NCBI RefSeq assembly: GCF_027497195.1
Contig: NZ_CP114905.1
Coordinates: 2,776,001 to 2,840,000, forward strand
DNA from: Streptomyces sp. WMMC500
Lineage (GTDB): Bacteria > Actinomycetota > Actinomycetes > Streptomycetales > Streptomycetaceae
Reading direction: 5' to 3'
DNA: 64,000 nt
Position 1 is the stretch's first letter, and every line of letters begins with the position of its first letter. The notes under the pieces are model-generated. The model saw only the letters and a list, made by a program, of their open reading frames with translations, was not told the DNA's origin and made no database searches. Position numbers and translations under genes: made by a program. Positions 1 through 7,662 of the stretch are shown here, in pieces.

Positions 1-630
1 GGCGTCGCGCTGGACGCCGCCTGCGGCACGGGGCGGATGGCGGCCCTGCTGGCCGGGCGCGGCCACCGCACCCTCGGCGTCGACAGCTCCCCGGAGATGC
101 TGGCGAGGGCCCGGGAGCGGGTCCCGGGCGGCGACTTCCGCCTCGGCGAGCTGGCCGCGCTGCCCGTGGCCGACGCGGCGGTGGACGTGGTGGTCTGCTC
201 GCTCGCCCTCACACACGTGCCCGATCTGCGCCCGGTGATGGCGGAGTTCGCCCGGGTGCTGCGCCCGGGCGGGCACCTCGTGACGTCGGACCTCCACCCG
301 GAGCGGGTGGCGCTCGGGTCGGTGCCCGCGGTACGCCTGCCGGACGGGAGCCCGGGCCGGGTGGAGACGCACCGGCACGCGGTCGGGGCCTACGTACGCG
401 CCGCGCGCGCGGCCGGGCTGGAGGTGCTCGGCTGCGAGGAGCCGGGCGTGCCGGCCGCCGGGGAAGCGGCGGCGCCGGCGACCGGCCCGGGGCCGTGGGA
501 GGCGTGGCCGTGGTCGCTGCGGGAGCTGGTCCCGGAGGCCACGGCGGCGTCCGACGCGGGCGTCCCTGCGGAGATCGTCTGGCATTTCCGCCGCCCGGCG
601 CCGAGCCGTCACGCGCCCGCGGGATCGTGA
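1..630 (+). CDS. SAM-dependent class I methyltransferase, 5'-truncated by the window edge
   Basis: The reading frame is open from base 1, so the true start lies outside the window. The visible part begins in motif I (DAACGTGR, visible residues 5-12), the glycine-rich SAM-binding loop. An acidic strand-2 end follows (GVDSSPEML), then ALTHVPD and the post-motif strand LRPGGHLVTSDLHP. This order is that of small-molecule methyltransferases of the Methyltransf_11/25 type. The C-terminal 60 residues are Ala/Pro-rich and uninformative. The substrate cannot be deduced. The ATG at 37 lies inside motif I and cannot be the start. The next gene downstream is a second methyltransferase of a different subfamily, about 300 bp away with its own ribosome-binding site. 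Confidence 0.85.
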   Translation, partial: GVALDAACGTGRMAALLAGRGHRTLGVDSSPEMLARARERVPGGDFRLGELAALPVADAAVDVVVCSLALTHVPDLRPVMAEFARVLRPGGHLVTSDLHPERVALGSVPAVRLPDGSPGRVETHRHAVGAYVRAARAAGLEVLGCEEPGVPAAGEAAAPATGPGPWEAWPWSLRELVPEATAASDAGVPAEIVWHFRRPAPSRHAPAGS

Positions 631-933
631 CGCCGCCGGGCAGGTGCGTGACCCGCCTGCCCCGGACGCGCCCGCGCGGAACGCCAGTTCACCCCGGCCG
701 ACCGCCGGGGCGGCGACCCTCCCGCGCGGCCCGTCGCCCCGCCGCTGGGGCCGGACCCGCGCCAAGGCGGGCCGCGGGTCGCGGAGTTGAGGGCCCGGCG
801 TGCCGGAGAACGCGGCCCGGCCCTCCGGGGTGACGTGCACGGCGGACGGCAGGGGGCGGCGGGTGCGGAACCCGGGTGACGTACCTCGCTCGAGAACTGC
901 CGCCCCCGTCGCCGCCCGCATAGGGTGGCGAAC

Positions 934-1683
934 ATGGATCCAGCAGACTTCTACACCGGAATCGTCGCGGAGCTGTACGGACCGCTGAAGTCCGTCACCC
1001 AGGACCCCGAGCCGTACGCCGCCTTCGTCGAGCAGGCGGGCACGCCCGCGCTGGAGCTGGGCTGCGGCGACGGCGAGCCGCTGCTGGAACTGCGGCGCCG
1101 CGGGATGGACGTGGACGGCGTCGACTCCTCCGCGGACATGCTGGACCGGCTGCGCCGCCGCGCCGCGGCGGAGAGCCTGCCCGTCACCCTGTTCCACCAG
1201 CGGATGGAGGCCCTGGACGTACCCCGCAGGTACGCGGCCGTCTACCTCGCCGGGCCGACGTTCAACCTGCTGCCCGACGACGCCACCGCGCTGTCCGCGC
1301 TGCGCGCCATCCGCGCCCACCTCGCCTTCGGCGGCACCGTCCTGATCCCGCTGCACCTGCCCGCCCCCACCGCCGAGAAGGACGTCGGCCGCGCCCGTAC
1401 CGCCACCGCGCCCGACGGTGCGGAACTGCGGGTCAGCGTCGTCGCCGAGGACCGCGACGAGCACACCCGCACGCAGACGACGCTGCTGCGCTACGAGCGC
1501 TACCACCCCTCGGGCAGCAGCGTCACCGAACGCCCGTGGGTGCTGCACTGGTACACGCGCGACGGCTTCCGGACCCTGGCGGCCGTCGCGGGACTCGACA
1601 TCGCCGAGGTCACAGGACCCGACGGCCGGCCCGCGGCGGCGGACGCCGACCACCTCCACGTACGGCTGCGCCCCGCGGACTGA
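934..1683 (+). CDS. SAM-dependent methyltransferase
   Basis: A 249-residue class I methyltransferase. Motif I is ELGCGDGEP (residues 41-49), followed by GVDSSADML, where the acidic residue would bind the SAM ribose. LRAIRAHLAFGGTVLIPLHLP is the usual post-motif III segment. An aromatic segment near the C-terminus (WVLHWYTRDGFRTLAAVAGL) resembles the substrate-side cap of small-molecule methyltransferases. ATG 934 is preferred because GGGTGG lies six to ten bases upstream; an in-frame GTG at 925 would overlap that site. The methyl acceptor is unknown. The next gene is an exported sulfatase with no obvious functional link. Confidence 0.85.
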   Translation: MDPADFYTGIVAELYGPLKSVTQDPEPYAAFVEQAGTPALELGCGDGEPLLELRRRGMDVDGVDSSADMLDRLRRRAAAESLPVTLFHQRMEALDVPRRYAAVYLAGPTFNLLPDDATALSALRAIRAHLAFGGTVLIPLHLPAPTAEKDVGRARTATAPDGAELRVSVVAEDRDEHTRTQTTLLRYERYHPSGSSVTERPWVLHWYTRDGFRTLAAVAGLDIAEVTGPDGRPAAADADHLHVRLRPAD

Positions 1684-1808
1684 CGCGGGCCGCCCCGCGC
1701 GCCGGCCGGCCCGGCGCACCCCGCGTCCGGCCGCGCTCCGCGCGCCCGGCCCGGACTAATTCGCCCGGGTGTTGACGCCTTCTCGCGGACCGCCCGACGC
1801 TGAGCCGT

Positions 1809-3836
1809 ATGCCTCCCACGACGTTCCGCCGCCCCACGCGCCGCAGCGTCCTGCGCGGCGCCTCCGCCGTCGGCCTCACGGCCGTCGCCGCGCCCGCACT
1901 CGCCCGCGGCGCCGCCGCCGGCGGCCCGCCGCCGCCCAACGTCGTCGTCGTGTCGATCGACGACCTCGGCTGGCGCGACTTCGGCGCGTACGGGAACACC
2001 TTCAACGAGACCCCGCACATCGACCGGCTGGCGCGCGAGGGACTCCGCTTCACCCGCGCGTACTCCGCCGCGCCCCTCTGCTCGCCGACCCGCGCCGCGC
2101 TGATGACGGGGCTCTACCCGGCCCGCACCGGCATCACCGACTTCCTCCGCGAGGCGCCCGCGGCGAGCAACAAGTTCCTCTCCCCGGACGTCCCCACCGT
2201 CCCCGACTTCCTCGGCCCGTACGGCTACACCACCGCCCTGATCGGCAAGTGGCACCTCACCGAGACCTACAGCGGCGAGTACACCGAGCGGCCCGGCAAC
2301 CCCTACGCGCACGGGCTGGACGAGGCCATCGCCTCCGAGCGGCTGTACATCGCGGACGGCGACTACTTCCACCCCTACCGCTTCATGCCCGACCTGCCGG
2401 CCCGCCGGCCCGGCGAGTACCTCACCGACCGGCTCGCGGACGAGGCCGTCGACTTCGTCGCCCGCCACCGCGACGAGCCGTTCTTCCTGCACGTCTCCAA
2501 CTACGCCGTGCACACGACCCTGGCCGCGAAGCCCGACCTGCTGGCGAAGTACGAGGCCAAGCCGGGCGCCGGGGAACTGCCGAACCGGCCGGCGCTGGCC
2601 GCGATGCTGGAGAGCATCGACGACCAGGTCGGCCGGATCGTGGCCGCGCTGGCGGAACACGGGCTCGCCGAGCGCACGCTGCTCCTCGTCACGTCCGACA
2701 ACGGCAGCCCGTTCCGGGACGCGACCGCGCCGCTGCGCGGCGGCAAGAGCGAGCTGTACGAGGGCGGCATCCGGGTCCCGCTGATCGCTTACTGGCCGGG
2801 CCGGGTGCCCCCGGGGCGTACGGACGCCACGCCCGTCTCGACGATCGACGTGCTCCCGACGGCACTGGAGCTGGCCGCCGGTGACGGCGCTCCGGCCGCG
2901 CGCTTCGACGGGACGAGCCTCGCCCCGCTGCTCACCGGCCGCGGCCGGCTCCGCCGCGACACCCTCTTCTGGGTCTACCCGCACTTCAACCAGGACCGCC
3001 ACCCCCACGCCGCCGTCCGCCACGGCGACTTCAAGCTGGTACGCCGCCTGCGCGGCGGCGCCGCCGAGCTCTACCACCTCGGCCGCGACCCCGGCGAGAC
3101 CGACGACGTCGCCGGCCGCCACCCCGCGACGCTGCGCCGGCTGACCGCGCTGCTCGACGCCCACCTCGCGGACGTCGCCCTGCTCCCGCCGCCGGACCCC
3201 GGGGCGTACCCGGTCACCGAACTGGACGAGCGGTTCGACACCGACCTCGGGCGCTTCACCGTCCTGCCCGTACCGCCCGGGTCGCACCGGGGCACCGCCA
3301 CCGCGGGCGACGGCAGGCTGACCGTGACCACGCAGGCGCCGACGCACCTGCTCCTCCTCTCCGACACCGCGCCGCGCACGGACGCCTTCGCGCTGGTGCT
3401 GGACACCGGCACGTTCGCGGGGACGGGCGGCCAGGACACCGTCTTCGTCGGCCTCGCCAAGGACGCGGACAACTACCTGCTGTTCCGCCACCACAACGGG
3501 CTGCGCCGGGCCGGCTGGGACCTGCGCATCGACGGGAAGCTGATCACCGTGGGCATGGAGCCGCTCGACAACCTCGACGGCACCGTGGACCTCTCCCGCC
3601 CCGGCTCCCGCTACGCCCTGGTGGCCCGCGGCACGGTGGCCACGGCGTACGTGGACCAGGGTGCCGGGTGGGAGTTCCTGTTCACGGCGGACGCGGGCGG
3701 GGTGCTGGACCTGACGGACCCGGAGGTACGGGCGGCGTACCGCTACACGGCGAGCGTGCGCCTGGACCGGGGCACGATCACGCTGAACGGCCTCCGGGCC
3801 GGCAGCCGCCGCCGGGGCGCAGGACCGGCCTCCTGA
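1809..3836 (+). CDS. Tat-exported arylsulfatase (type I, formylglycine-dependent)
   Basis: A 675-residue secreted sulfatase. The N-terminus has a twin-arginine signal (TRRSVLRGAS, then a hydrophobic stretch ending ALARGAAAG), so the folded enzyme is exported. The sulfatase core starts with the metal-binding SIDDLGW motif. Cys91 in CSPTR (91-95) is the residue that formylglycine-generating enzyme converts in type I sulfatases. GKWHL and TSDNGSP are further active-site motifs. Residues beyond about 465 form an extra C-terminal beta-sandwich-like domain, possibly for carbohydrate binding. The natural substrate, probably a sulfated glycan or ester, cannot be read from sequence. No maturase gene lies nearby, so maturation would depend on an enzyme encoded elsewhere. 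Confidence 0.92.
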   Translation: MPPTTFRRPTRRSVLRGASAVGLTAVAAPALARGAAAGGPPPPNVVVVSIDDLGWRDFGAYGNTFNETPHIDRLAREGLRFTRAYSAAPLCSPTRAALMTGLYPARTGITDFLREAPAASNKFLSPDVPTVPDFLGPYGYTTALIGKWHLTETYSGEYTERPGNPYAHGLDEAIASERLYIADGDYFHPYRFMPDLPARRPGEYLTDRLADEAVDFVARHRDEPFFLHVSNYAVHTTLAAKPDLLAKYEAKPGAGELPNRPALAAMLESIDDQVGRIVAALAEHGLAERTLLLVTSDNGSPFRDATAPLRGGKSELYEGGIRVPLIAYWPGRVPPGRTDATPVSTIDVLPTALELAAGDGAPAARFDGTSLAPLLTGRGRLRRDTLFWVYPHFNQDRHPHAAVRHGDFKLVRRLRGGAAELYHLGRDPGETDDVAGRHPATLRRLTALLDAHLADVALLPPPDPGAYPVTELDERFDTDLGRFTVLPVPPGSHRGTATAGDGRLTVTTQAPTHLLLLSDTAPRTDAFALVLDTGTFAGTGGQDTVFVGLAKDADNYLLFRHHNGLRRAGWDLRIDGKLITVGMEPLDNLDGTVDLSRPGSRYALVARGTVATAYVDQGAGWEFLFTADAGGVLDLTDPEVRAAYRYTASVRLDRGTITLNGLRAGSRRRGAGPAS

Positions 3837-3932
3837 CCAGGCAGGAAGCGCCACGACGCACAGTCACCCAAACGGGCGTATCGTGTCATAAGGGGATGCA
3901 TCCGACTCTTCCTTGGAGAGGAGGCAGCAACC

Positions 3933-4379
3933 ATGTCGTATCAGCAACGCACCACCGACATGACCTCGCACCCCGACGTGGGCGAGATGCGCGAGCGATT
4001 CGATCGCACGGCGGCCGGAAGTGGTGTGGTTGCCCTCGAAGGACTGATCCTGCTCGCCGGCTTGTTTGCCGCGATTTCGCCCTGGGTCGTGCACTTCACG
4101 GGGAACACCAACCTGGCAATCAACAACCTCATCGTCGGCATCACCATCGGCCTCATCGGCCTCGCGCTGGCGCTCGCCCCGGAGCGGACCGGCGGCCTGG
4201 CGTGGCTGGCCGTGCCCCTCGGCGTCTGGCTTGTGATCTCCCCCTGGGTGGTCACCACCGCGAACACCGCATCCAACGGCGCCATCTGGAGCAACTGCTT
4301 TGTCGGTGGTGCCACGGCCTTGCTGGGTCTGATGGCCGCGGGCATGACCGTGGCCTTCCGCCAGAAGGCACGAAAGTAA
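3933..4379 (+). CDS. SPW-repeat integral membrane protein
   Basis: A 148-residue membrane protein with two copies of the SPW signature: ISPWVV at about residues 48-53 and again at about 102-107. Each copy sits in a pair of hydrophobic helices. The N-terminal 30 residues are hydrophilic (ERFDRTAAGSG) and probably cytoplasmic. This is the SPW-repeat family (PF03779), common in actinomycetes and of unknown function. A strong ribosome-binding site (GGAGAGGAGG) lies 8 bp before the ATG. The gene stands alone and is followed directly by a hairpin terminator. Confidence 0.88.
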   Translation: MSYQQRTTDMTSHPDVGEMRERFDRTAAGSGVVALEGLILLAGLFAAISPWVVHFTGNTNLAINNLIVGITIGLIGLALALAPERTGGLAWLAVPLGVWLVISPWVVTTANTASNGAIWSNCFVGGATALLGLMAAGMTVAFRQKARK

Positions 4380-4399
4380 GGCCGGACCGGATCCGGCCT
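4379..4399 (+). terminator. Hairpin after the SPW gene
   Basis: AGGCCGGA (4379-4386) pairs with TCCGGCCT (4392-4399) around a 5-base loop, directly overlapping the stop codon of the SPW gene. Actinomycete terminators often lack a U-tract, so this is a plausible terminator. Confidence 0.6.
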
Positions 4400-4585
4400 G
4401 CCTGCACGGCCTGAGGCCGGGCGGCCCCGGGGCGACCCGGGTGCGGCCCGGCCCTCGGGCCGTCCGCGTGCGGCCGGCAGGGGTGGGGACAGCCCCCGGT
4501 CCGAGACGCCGACCAGCCCCATCGCCGCGCGCCCCCGGCTGCCGCAGGCTCGTCGCGTACGGGAACGGGCGAGACGAGAGCGCGG

Positions 4586-5728
4586 GTGGGCCGGGTGCAG
4601 CGCGTACGGCGGGTGCTGGTGGCGGCGAGCACAGTGGTGGCAGTGGTGGCGGTGGTGGCCGGTTCGGCCGCCGCCGTACCGGGCCGGGGCGGCGGGGCCC
4701 CCGGGCCCGCCGGGCTGCAGGAAAAACTGGACGGGCTGGTGGCCGAGGGCGCGGTGGGCGCGCTCGTGGAGGTGCGCGACGGGCGGCAGGTGTGGCGGGG
4801 CACCAGCGGCGTCGCCGAGCGGGACACGGCCCGGGCGGTCCCGGCGCGCGGGCGCTTCCGGATCGGCAGCATCACGAAGACGTTCGTCGCCACGGTCGTC
4901 CTGCAACTCGTGGGTGAGGGCCGGCTGCGGCTGGACGACCCCGTCGAGGCGTGGCTGCCGCGCGCGGTCCCGGACGGCCGGCGCATCACCGTACGGCACC
5001 TGCTGGGCCACACCAGCGGGCTCTACGACTACAAGCGCACCCTGACCGTGCCGCCGGACCCGGCGTTCCTGGACTACCGCCACCGGACGTGGACCCCGGA
5101 GGAGCAGATCGCGCGCGCCGCCGCCCACCCGCCCACCTCGACGCGGCCGGGCACCGTCTACGCGTACTCCAACACCGGTTACCTCCTGCTCGGCCGGATC
5201 ATCGAGCAGGCCACCGGCCGCCCGTACGCGCAGGAGATCGGGCGCCGGATCCTCCGGCCGCTGCGCCTGCACGCCACCTCGCTGCCCGGCACGTACCCCC
5301 GCATCCACGGGGCGCATCCGCGCGGCTACGTCCCGATCGAGCAGGAGGGCGGCGGCACGCGGCTCGTGGACTTCACGGAGATGAACCCGTCGCTGTTCGG
5401 CGCGAGCGGCGAGATGATCTCCACGGCGCGCGACCTCGACCGGTTCCTCGCCGCGCTGCTCGGCGGGCGGCTGCTGCCGGACCGGCTGCTGGCCGAGATG
5501 CGCGCGCCGGCGGTCCCGGAGCGGGCGTACGGACTGGGGCTGGCCTGGAAGGAGACCGCCTGCGGGAGCACGGTGTACGGCAACGACGGCGACGCGATGA
5601 CGTACCAGAGCTGGTCGTTCACCACCCCCGACCTGCGCCGTCACGTCACCGTCGCGCTCACGCCCGACCACCGCGCCGACCTCGACGACTCCGTGGACGC
5701 CCTCCTGGACGCGGCCTTCTGCGGCTGA
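4586..5728 (+). CDS. Secreted serine hydrolase of the beta-lactamase / D-alanyl-D-alanine carboxypeptidase (class C) family
   Basis: A 380-residue protein with a Sec signal: arginines, then a run of Val/Ala, with likely cleavage after SAAA at about residue 30. The catalytic SxxK motif is SITK, Ser95/Lys98. The second motif is YSN, Tyr194/Asn196. RHLLGHTSGLYDYK is the typical LLxHTSG block of class C penicillin-binding proteins and esterases. Such enzymes cleave D-Ala-D-Ala peptides, D-amino-acid amides or esters outside the cell; which one applies here is not visible. The GTG at 4586 has only a weak GAGAG upstream, and another GTG follows at 4595. The gene faces the TetR gene convergently. 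Confidence 0.9.
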   Translation: MGRVQRVRRVLVAASTVVAVVAVVAGSAAAVPGRGGGAPGPAGLQEKLDGLVAEGAVGALVEVRDGRQVWRGTSGVAERDTARAVPARGRFRIGSITKTFVATVVLQLVGEGRLRLDDPVEAWLPRAVPDGRRITVRHLLGHTSGLYDYKRTLTVPPDPAFLDYRHRTWTPEEQIARAAAHPPTSTRPGTVYAYSNTGYLLLGRIIEQATGRPYAQEIGRRILRPLRLHATSLPGTYPRIHGAHPRGYVPIEQEGGGTRLVDFTEMNPSLFGASGEMISTARDLDRFLAALLGGRLLPDRLLAEMRAPAVPERAYGLGLAWKETACGSTVYGNDGDAMTYQSWSFTTPDLRRHVTVALTPDHRADLDDSVDALLDAAFCG

Positions 5729-5765
5729 CCCACGGCGTGGCCGGCCGGCGGGGGCCGCCCCGCGC

Positions 5766-6380
5766 TCAGGCGTGCGGCGCCAGGAGTGCGCGCAGGCCGC
5801 TGCGCAGTTCGGTCTCGACGTCCTTGAACACCGCCCGCTGCACGATGAACCCCTGGACGAGGGCCATCAGGGCGCGCACCACGTGGCCGGTCGGGACGTC
5901 CGCGCGCAGGTGGCCCGCGTCCTGGTACCTGCGGACGACGTCCCCCCACATGACACGCATCCGGTCGTAGCCGGCGTTCAGCGTCGCGGCGAGGGACTCG
6001 TCGCGCAGGGTCTCGGCCCACACCTGGAGGATCAGCCCGGCGAACACGCTCGGCCGGTCGGTCCCCGCGCGGCGCGCCTGCTCTTCGAGCGCGTTGGTCA
6101 GCACCCCGTCGATCAGCTCGTCGAGCGGGCGCAGCGGGGTCTCCCTGCTGGCCGACTCGAAGGCGTGCCGCATCCTGTCGAACGCCTCCTCCGCCACGGC
6201 CGTGATCAGCTCGTTCTTGCTGCGGAAATAGCGGTAGACGGCGCCGGAGGACAGCCCGGTCTCCTTGAAGACGTCCTGCATCGACGTGGCGTGGAACCCG
6301 TTGCGCGTGAAGCAGCGCCGCGCGCCGTCGAGGATCTGCCGGCGCCGGGCGTCCAGATGGGCCTGGGATACGCGAGCCAT
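5766..6380 (-). CDS. TetR-family transcriptional repressor
   Basis: A 204-residue regulator. The helix-turn-helix occupies about residues 15-60 (RRCFTRNGFHATSMQDVF, then SSGAVYRYFRSKNELI), the canonical TetR_N pattern. The all-helical C-terminal domain would bind an unknown ligand. It diverges from the membrane-protein gene at 6480. The 99-bp gap holds two near-identical operator copies overlapping a promoter, so the simplest model is repression of both itself and the membrane protein. In this arrangement the ligand is usually a substrate or inducer of the neighbouring transporter. Confidence 0.92.
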   Translation of the reverse strand: MARVSQAHLDARRRQILDGARRCFTRNGFHATSMQDVFKETGLSSGAVYRYFRSKNELITAVAEEAFDRMRHAFESASRETPLRPLDELIDGVLTNALEEQARRAGTDRPSVFAGLILQVWAETLRDESLAATLNAGYDRMRVMWGDVVRRYQDAGHLRADVPTGHVVRALMALVQGFIVQRAVFKDVETELRSGLRALLAPHA

Positions 6381-6390
6381 GCACCCACGT

Positions 6391-6409
6391 TAAAACGAAC
6401 GTTCCTTCT
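6391..6409. promoter_or_regulatory. TetR operator copy 1 (overlaps the -35 of the 6480 gene)
   Basis: TAAAACGAACGTTCCTTCT, containing the perfect palindrome GAACGTTC. It is repeated with one mismatch at 6447-6465. It abuts the TetR start codon region and covers the first base of the TTGACA at 6409-6414, so a bound repressor would block both divergent genes. Confidence 0.75.
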
Positions 6410-6438
6410 TGACAAGCGGAGCCGACCGGGCGCAGAGT
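6409..6438 (+). promoter_or_regulatory. Promoter of the 6480 membrane-protein gene
   Basis: -35 TTGACA (6409-6414), 18-bp spacer, -10 CAGAGT (6433-6438). This matches the streptomycete housekeeping pattern (TTGACN, 16-18 bp, TAGRRT). It lies between the two operator copies. Confidence 0.65.
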
Positions 6439-6446
6439 GAGAATCG

Positions 6447-6465
6447 TAAAACGAACGATCCTTCT
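6447..6465. promoter_or_regulatory. TetR operator copy 2
   Basis: TAAAACGAACGATCCTTCT, identical to the copy at 6391 except for one base. It starts 9 bp after the -10 and so covers the likely transcription start of the downstream gene. Confidence 0.75.
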
Positions 6466-6479
6466 CTTAGGAGGCTCCG

Positions 6480-7481
6480 ATGTCCTCCAGCCGCAAGGTG
6501 CTCACGGTCGTCGTCCTGGTCCCGGCCCTGATCGCCCTCGCCCTCTGCGCCTTCATCTGGCCGAGCGCCCGGCTCGAACCGCGCGACCTGCCGCTCGGCG
6601 TCGCCGGCCCCCCGCAGGCCACGGCGCCGGTCGAGGCGCGACTGGCCGAGCGCGGGGACGCCTTCGACGTGCACACCTATCCCGACGTGGGCGCCGCCCG
6701 CACCGCCGTCGAGGAGCGGGAGGTCTACGGCGCCGTCGTGGCCACCCCCGGCGGTCCTGAGCTGCTGGTGGCCTCCGCCGCCGGGCCCGCCGTGGCGCAG
6801 TTGCTCACCGAGGCCGCCGGGGAGCAGGCGGCGGGGCGGCCCGTGCCCACCGAGGACGTGGTGCCGCTGCCGTCGGCGGATCCGCGCGGCTCCGTCCTCA
6901 ACTCCAGCGTCCTGCCGCTGGCGCTGGCCGGCATCGTGGTCGGCGGGGCGGTGACCCTGCTGGGCCTGCGGGGCGGTCGCGCGGTGTGCGCCGTCGTCGG
7001 CGCGTCGGCGGCCGTCGGCCTCGTCGGCGCCACGGTCGCGGACACCTGGCTCGGCGCCCTGACCGGCGGCTGGTGGGTGCAGGCCGGCGCGCTCGGCCTG
7101 ACGGCCCTCGCGGGCGCCGCGGCGGTCGCGGGCCTCGCCGCGGTGCTCGGCCGCGCCGGGATGGGGCTGGGCAGCCTGCTGGTGATGCTCCTCGGCAACC
7201 CGTTCTCCGGTGTCTCCTCGGCCCCCGAGATGCTGCCGGAGCCGGCGGGGGTGCTCGGCCAGTGGCTGCCGCCGGGCGCGGGCGGCTCCCTGATCCGCTC
7301 GGTCGCCTACTTCGACGGCAACGGCGGCGGGGAGCCGCTCGCTGTCCTCGCCGGCTGGACGCTCGCCGGCCTGGCGCTGCTGCTGCTCGGCCCGCTGCTC
7401 GGCCGCCGCCACCGCCGGGACCACCCGGACAGCCTGGAGCCGGCGGCCGGGCGGCGGATCGGCGAGCGCGCCTCGGCCTAG
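6480..7481 (+). CDS. ABC-2 / YhgE-Pip-like membrane transport protein
   Basis: A 333-residue membrane protein. There is one N-terminal membrane helix (about 9-29), then an extracytoplasmic domain of about 110 residues (LPLGVAGPPQATAPVEARL), then five or so hydrophobic helices from about residue 140. This topology is that of ABC-2 permease-like or YhgE/Pip-like exporters. No ATPase gene is next to it, so it may act without one or borrow one. The ribosome-binding site AGGAGG ends six bases before the ATG. It is controlled by the divergent TetR through twin operators and followed by a strong hairpin. Transport or protection against a toxic small molecule is an inference. Confidence 0.75.
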   Translation: MSSSRKVLTVVVLVPALIALALCAFIWPSARLEPRDLPLGVAGPPQATAPVEARLAERGDAFDVHTYPDVGAARTAVEEREVYGAVVATPGGPELLVASAAGPAVAQLLTEAAGEQAAGRPVPTEDVVPLPSADPRGSVLNSSVLPLALAGIVVGGAVTLLGLRGGRAVCAVVGASAAVGLVGATVADTWLGALTGGWWVQAGALGLTALAGAAAVAGLAAVLGRAGMGLGSLLVMLLGNPFSGVSSAPEMLPEPAGVLGQWLPPGAGGSLIRSVAYFDGNGGGEPLAVLAGWTLAGLALLLLGPLLGRRHRRDHPDSLEPAAGRRIGERASA

Positions 7482-7493
7482 CCCCGCCTTCCG

Positions 7494-7534
7494 GAGCCCG
7501 TGCGACCCGTCCAACAGGCGGGTCGTACGGGCTC
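7494..7534 (+). terminator. Strong hairpin terminator
   Basis: A 16-bp stem (7494-7509 with 7519-7534, one mismatched pair) around a 9-base loop, just after the membrane-protein stop codon. It separates that gene from the promoter at 7536. Confidence 0.8.
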
Positions 7535-7535
7535 G

Positions 7536-7564
7536 TTGACGTGTACGCGATGTGATCATACGCT
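7536..7564 (+). promoter_or_regulatory. Promoter of the CocE/S15 hydrolase gene
   Basis: -35 TTGACG (7536-7541), 17-bp spacer, -10 TACGCT (7559-7564), a close match to the streptomycete consensus. It lies right after the terminator and about 100 bp before the GTG at 7663. Confidence 0.65.
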
Positions 7565-7662
7565 CCACGCGTCGGTCCCGGTCGCGCCCGCGACGTGTGT
7601 CCATCCCGGGTGCGTCCCGCCGCCGTCCCCCACAACTCCGTACCGTCACTCCGGAGGAGCCT

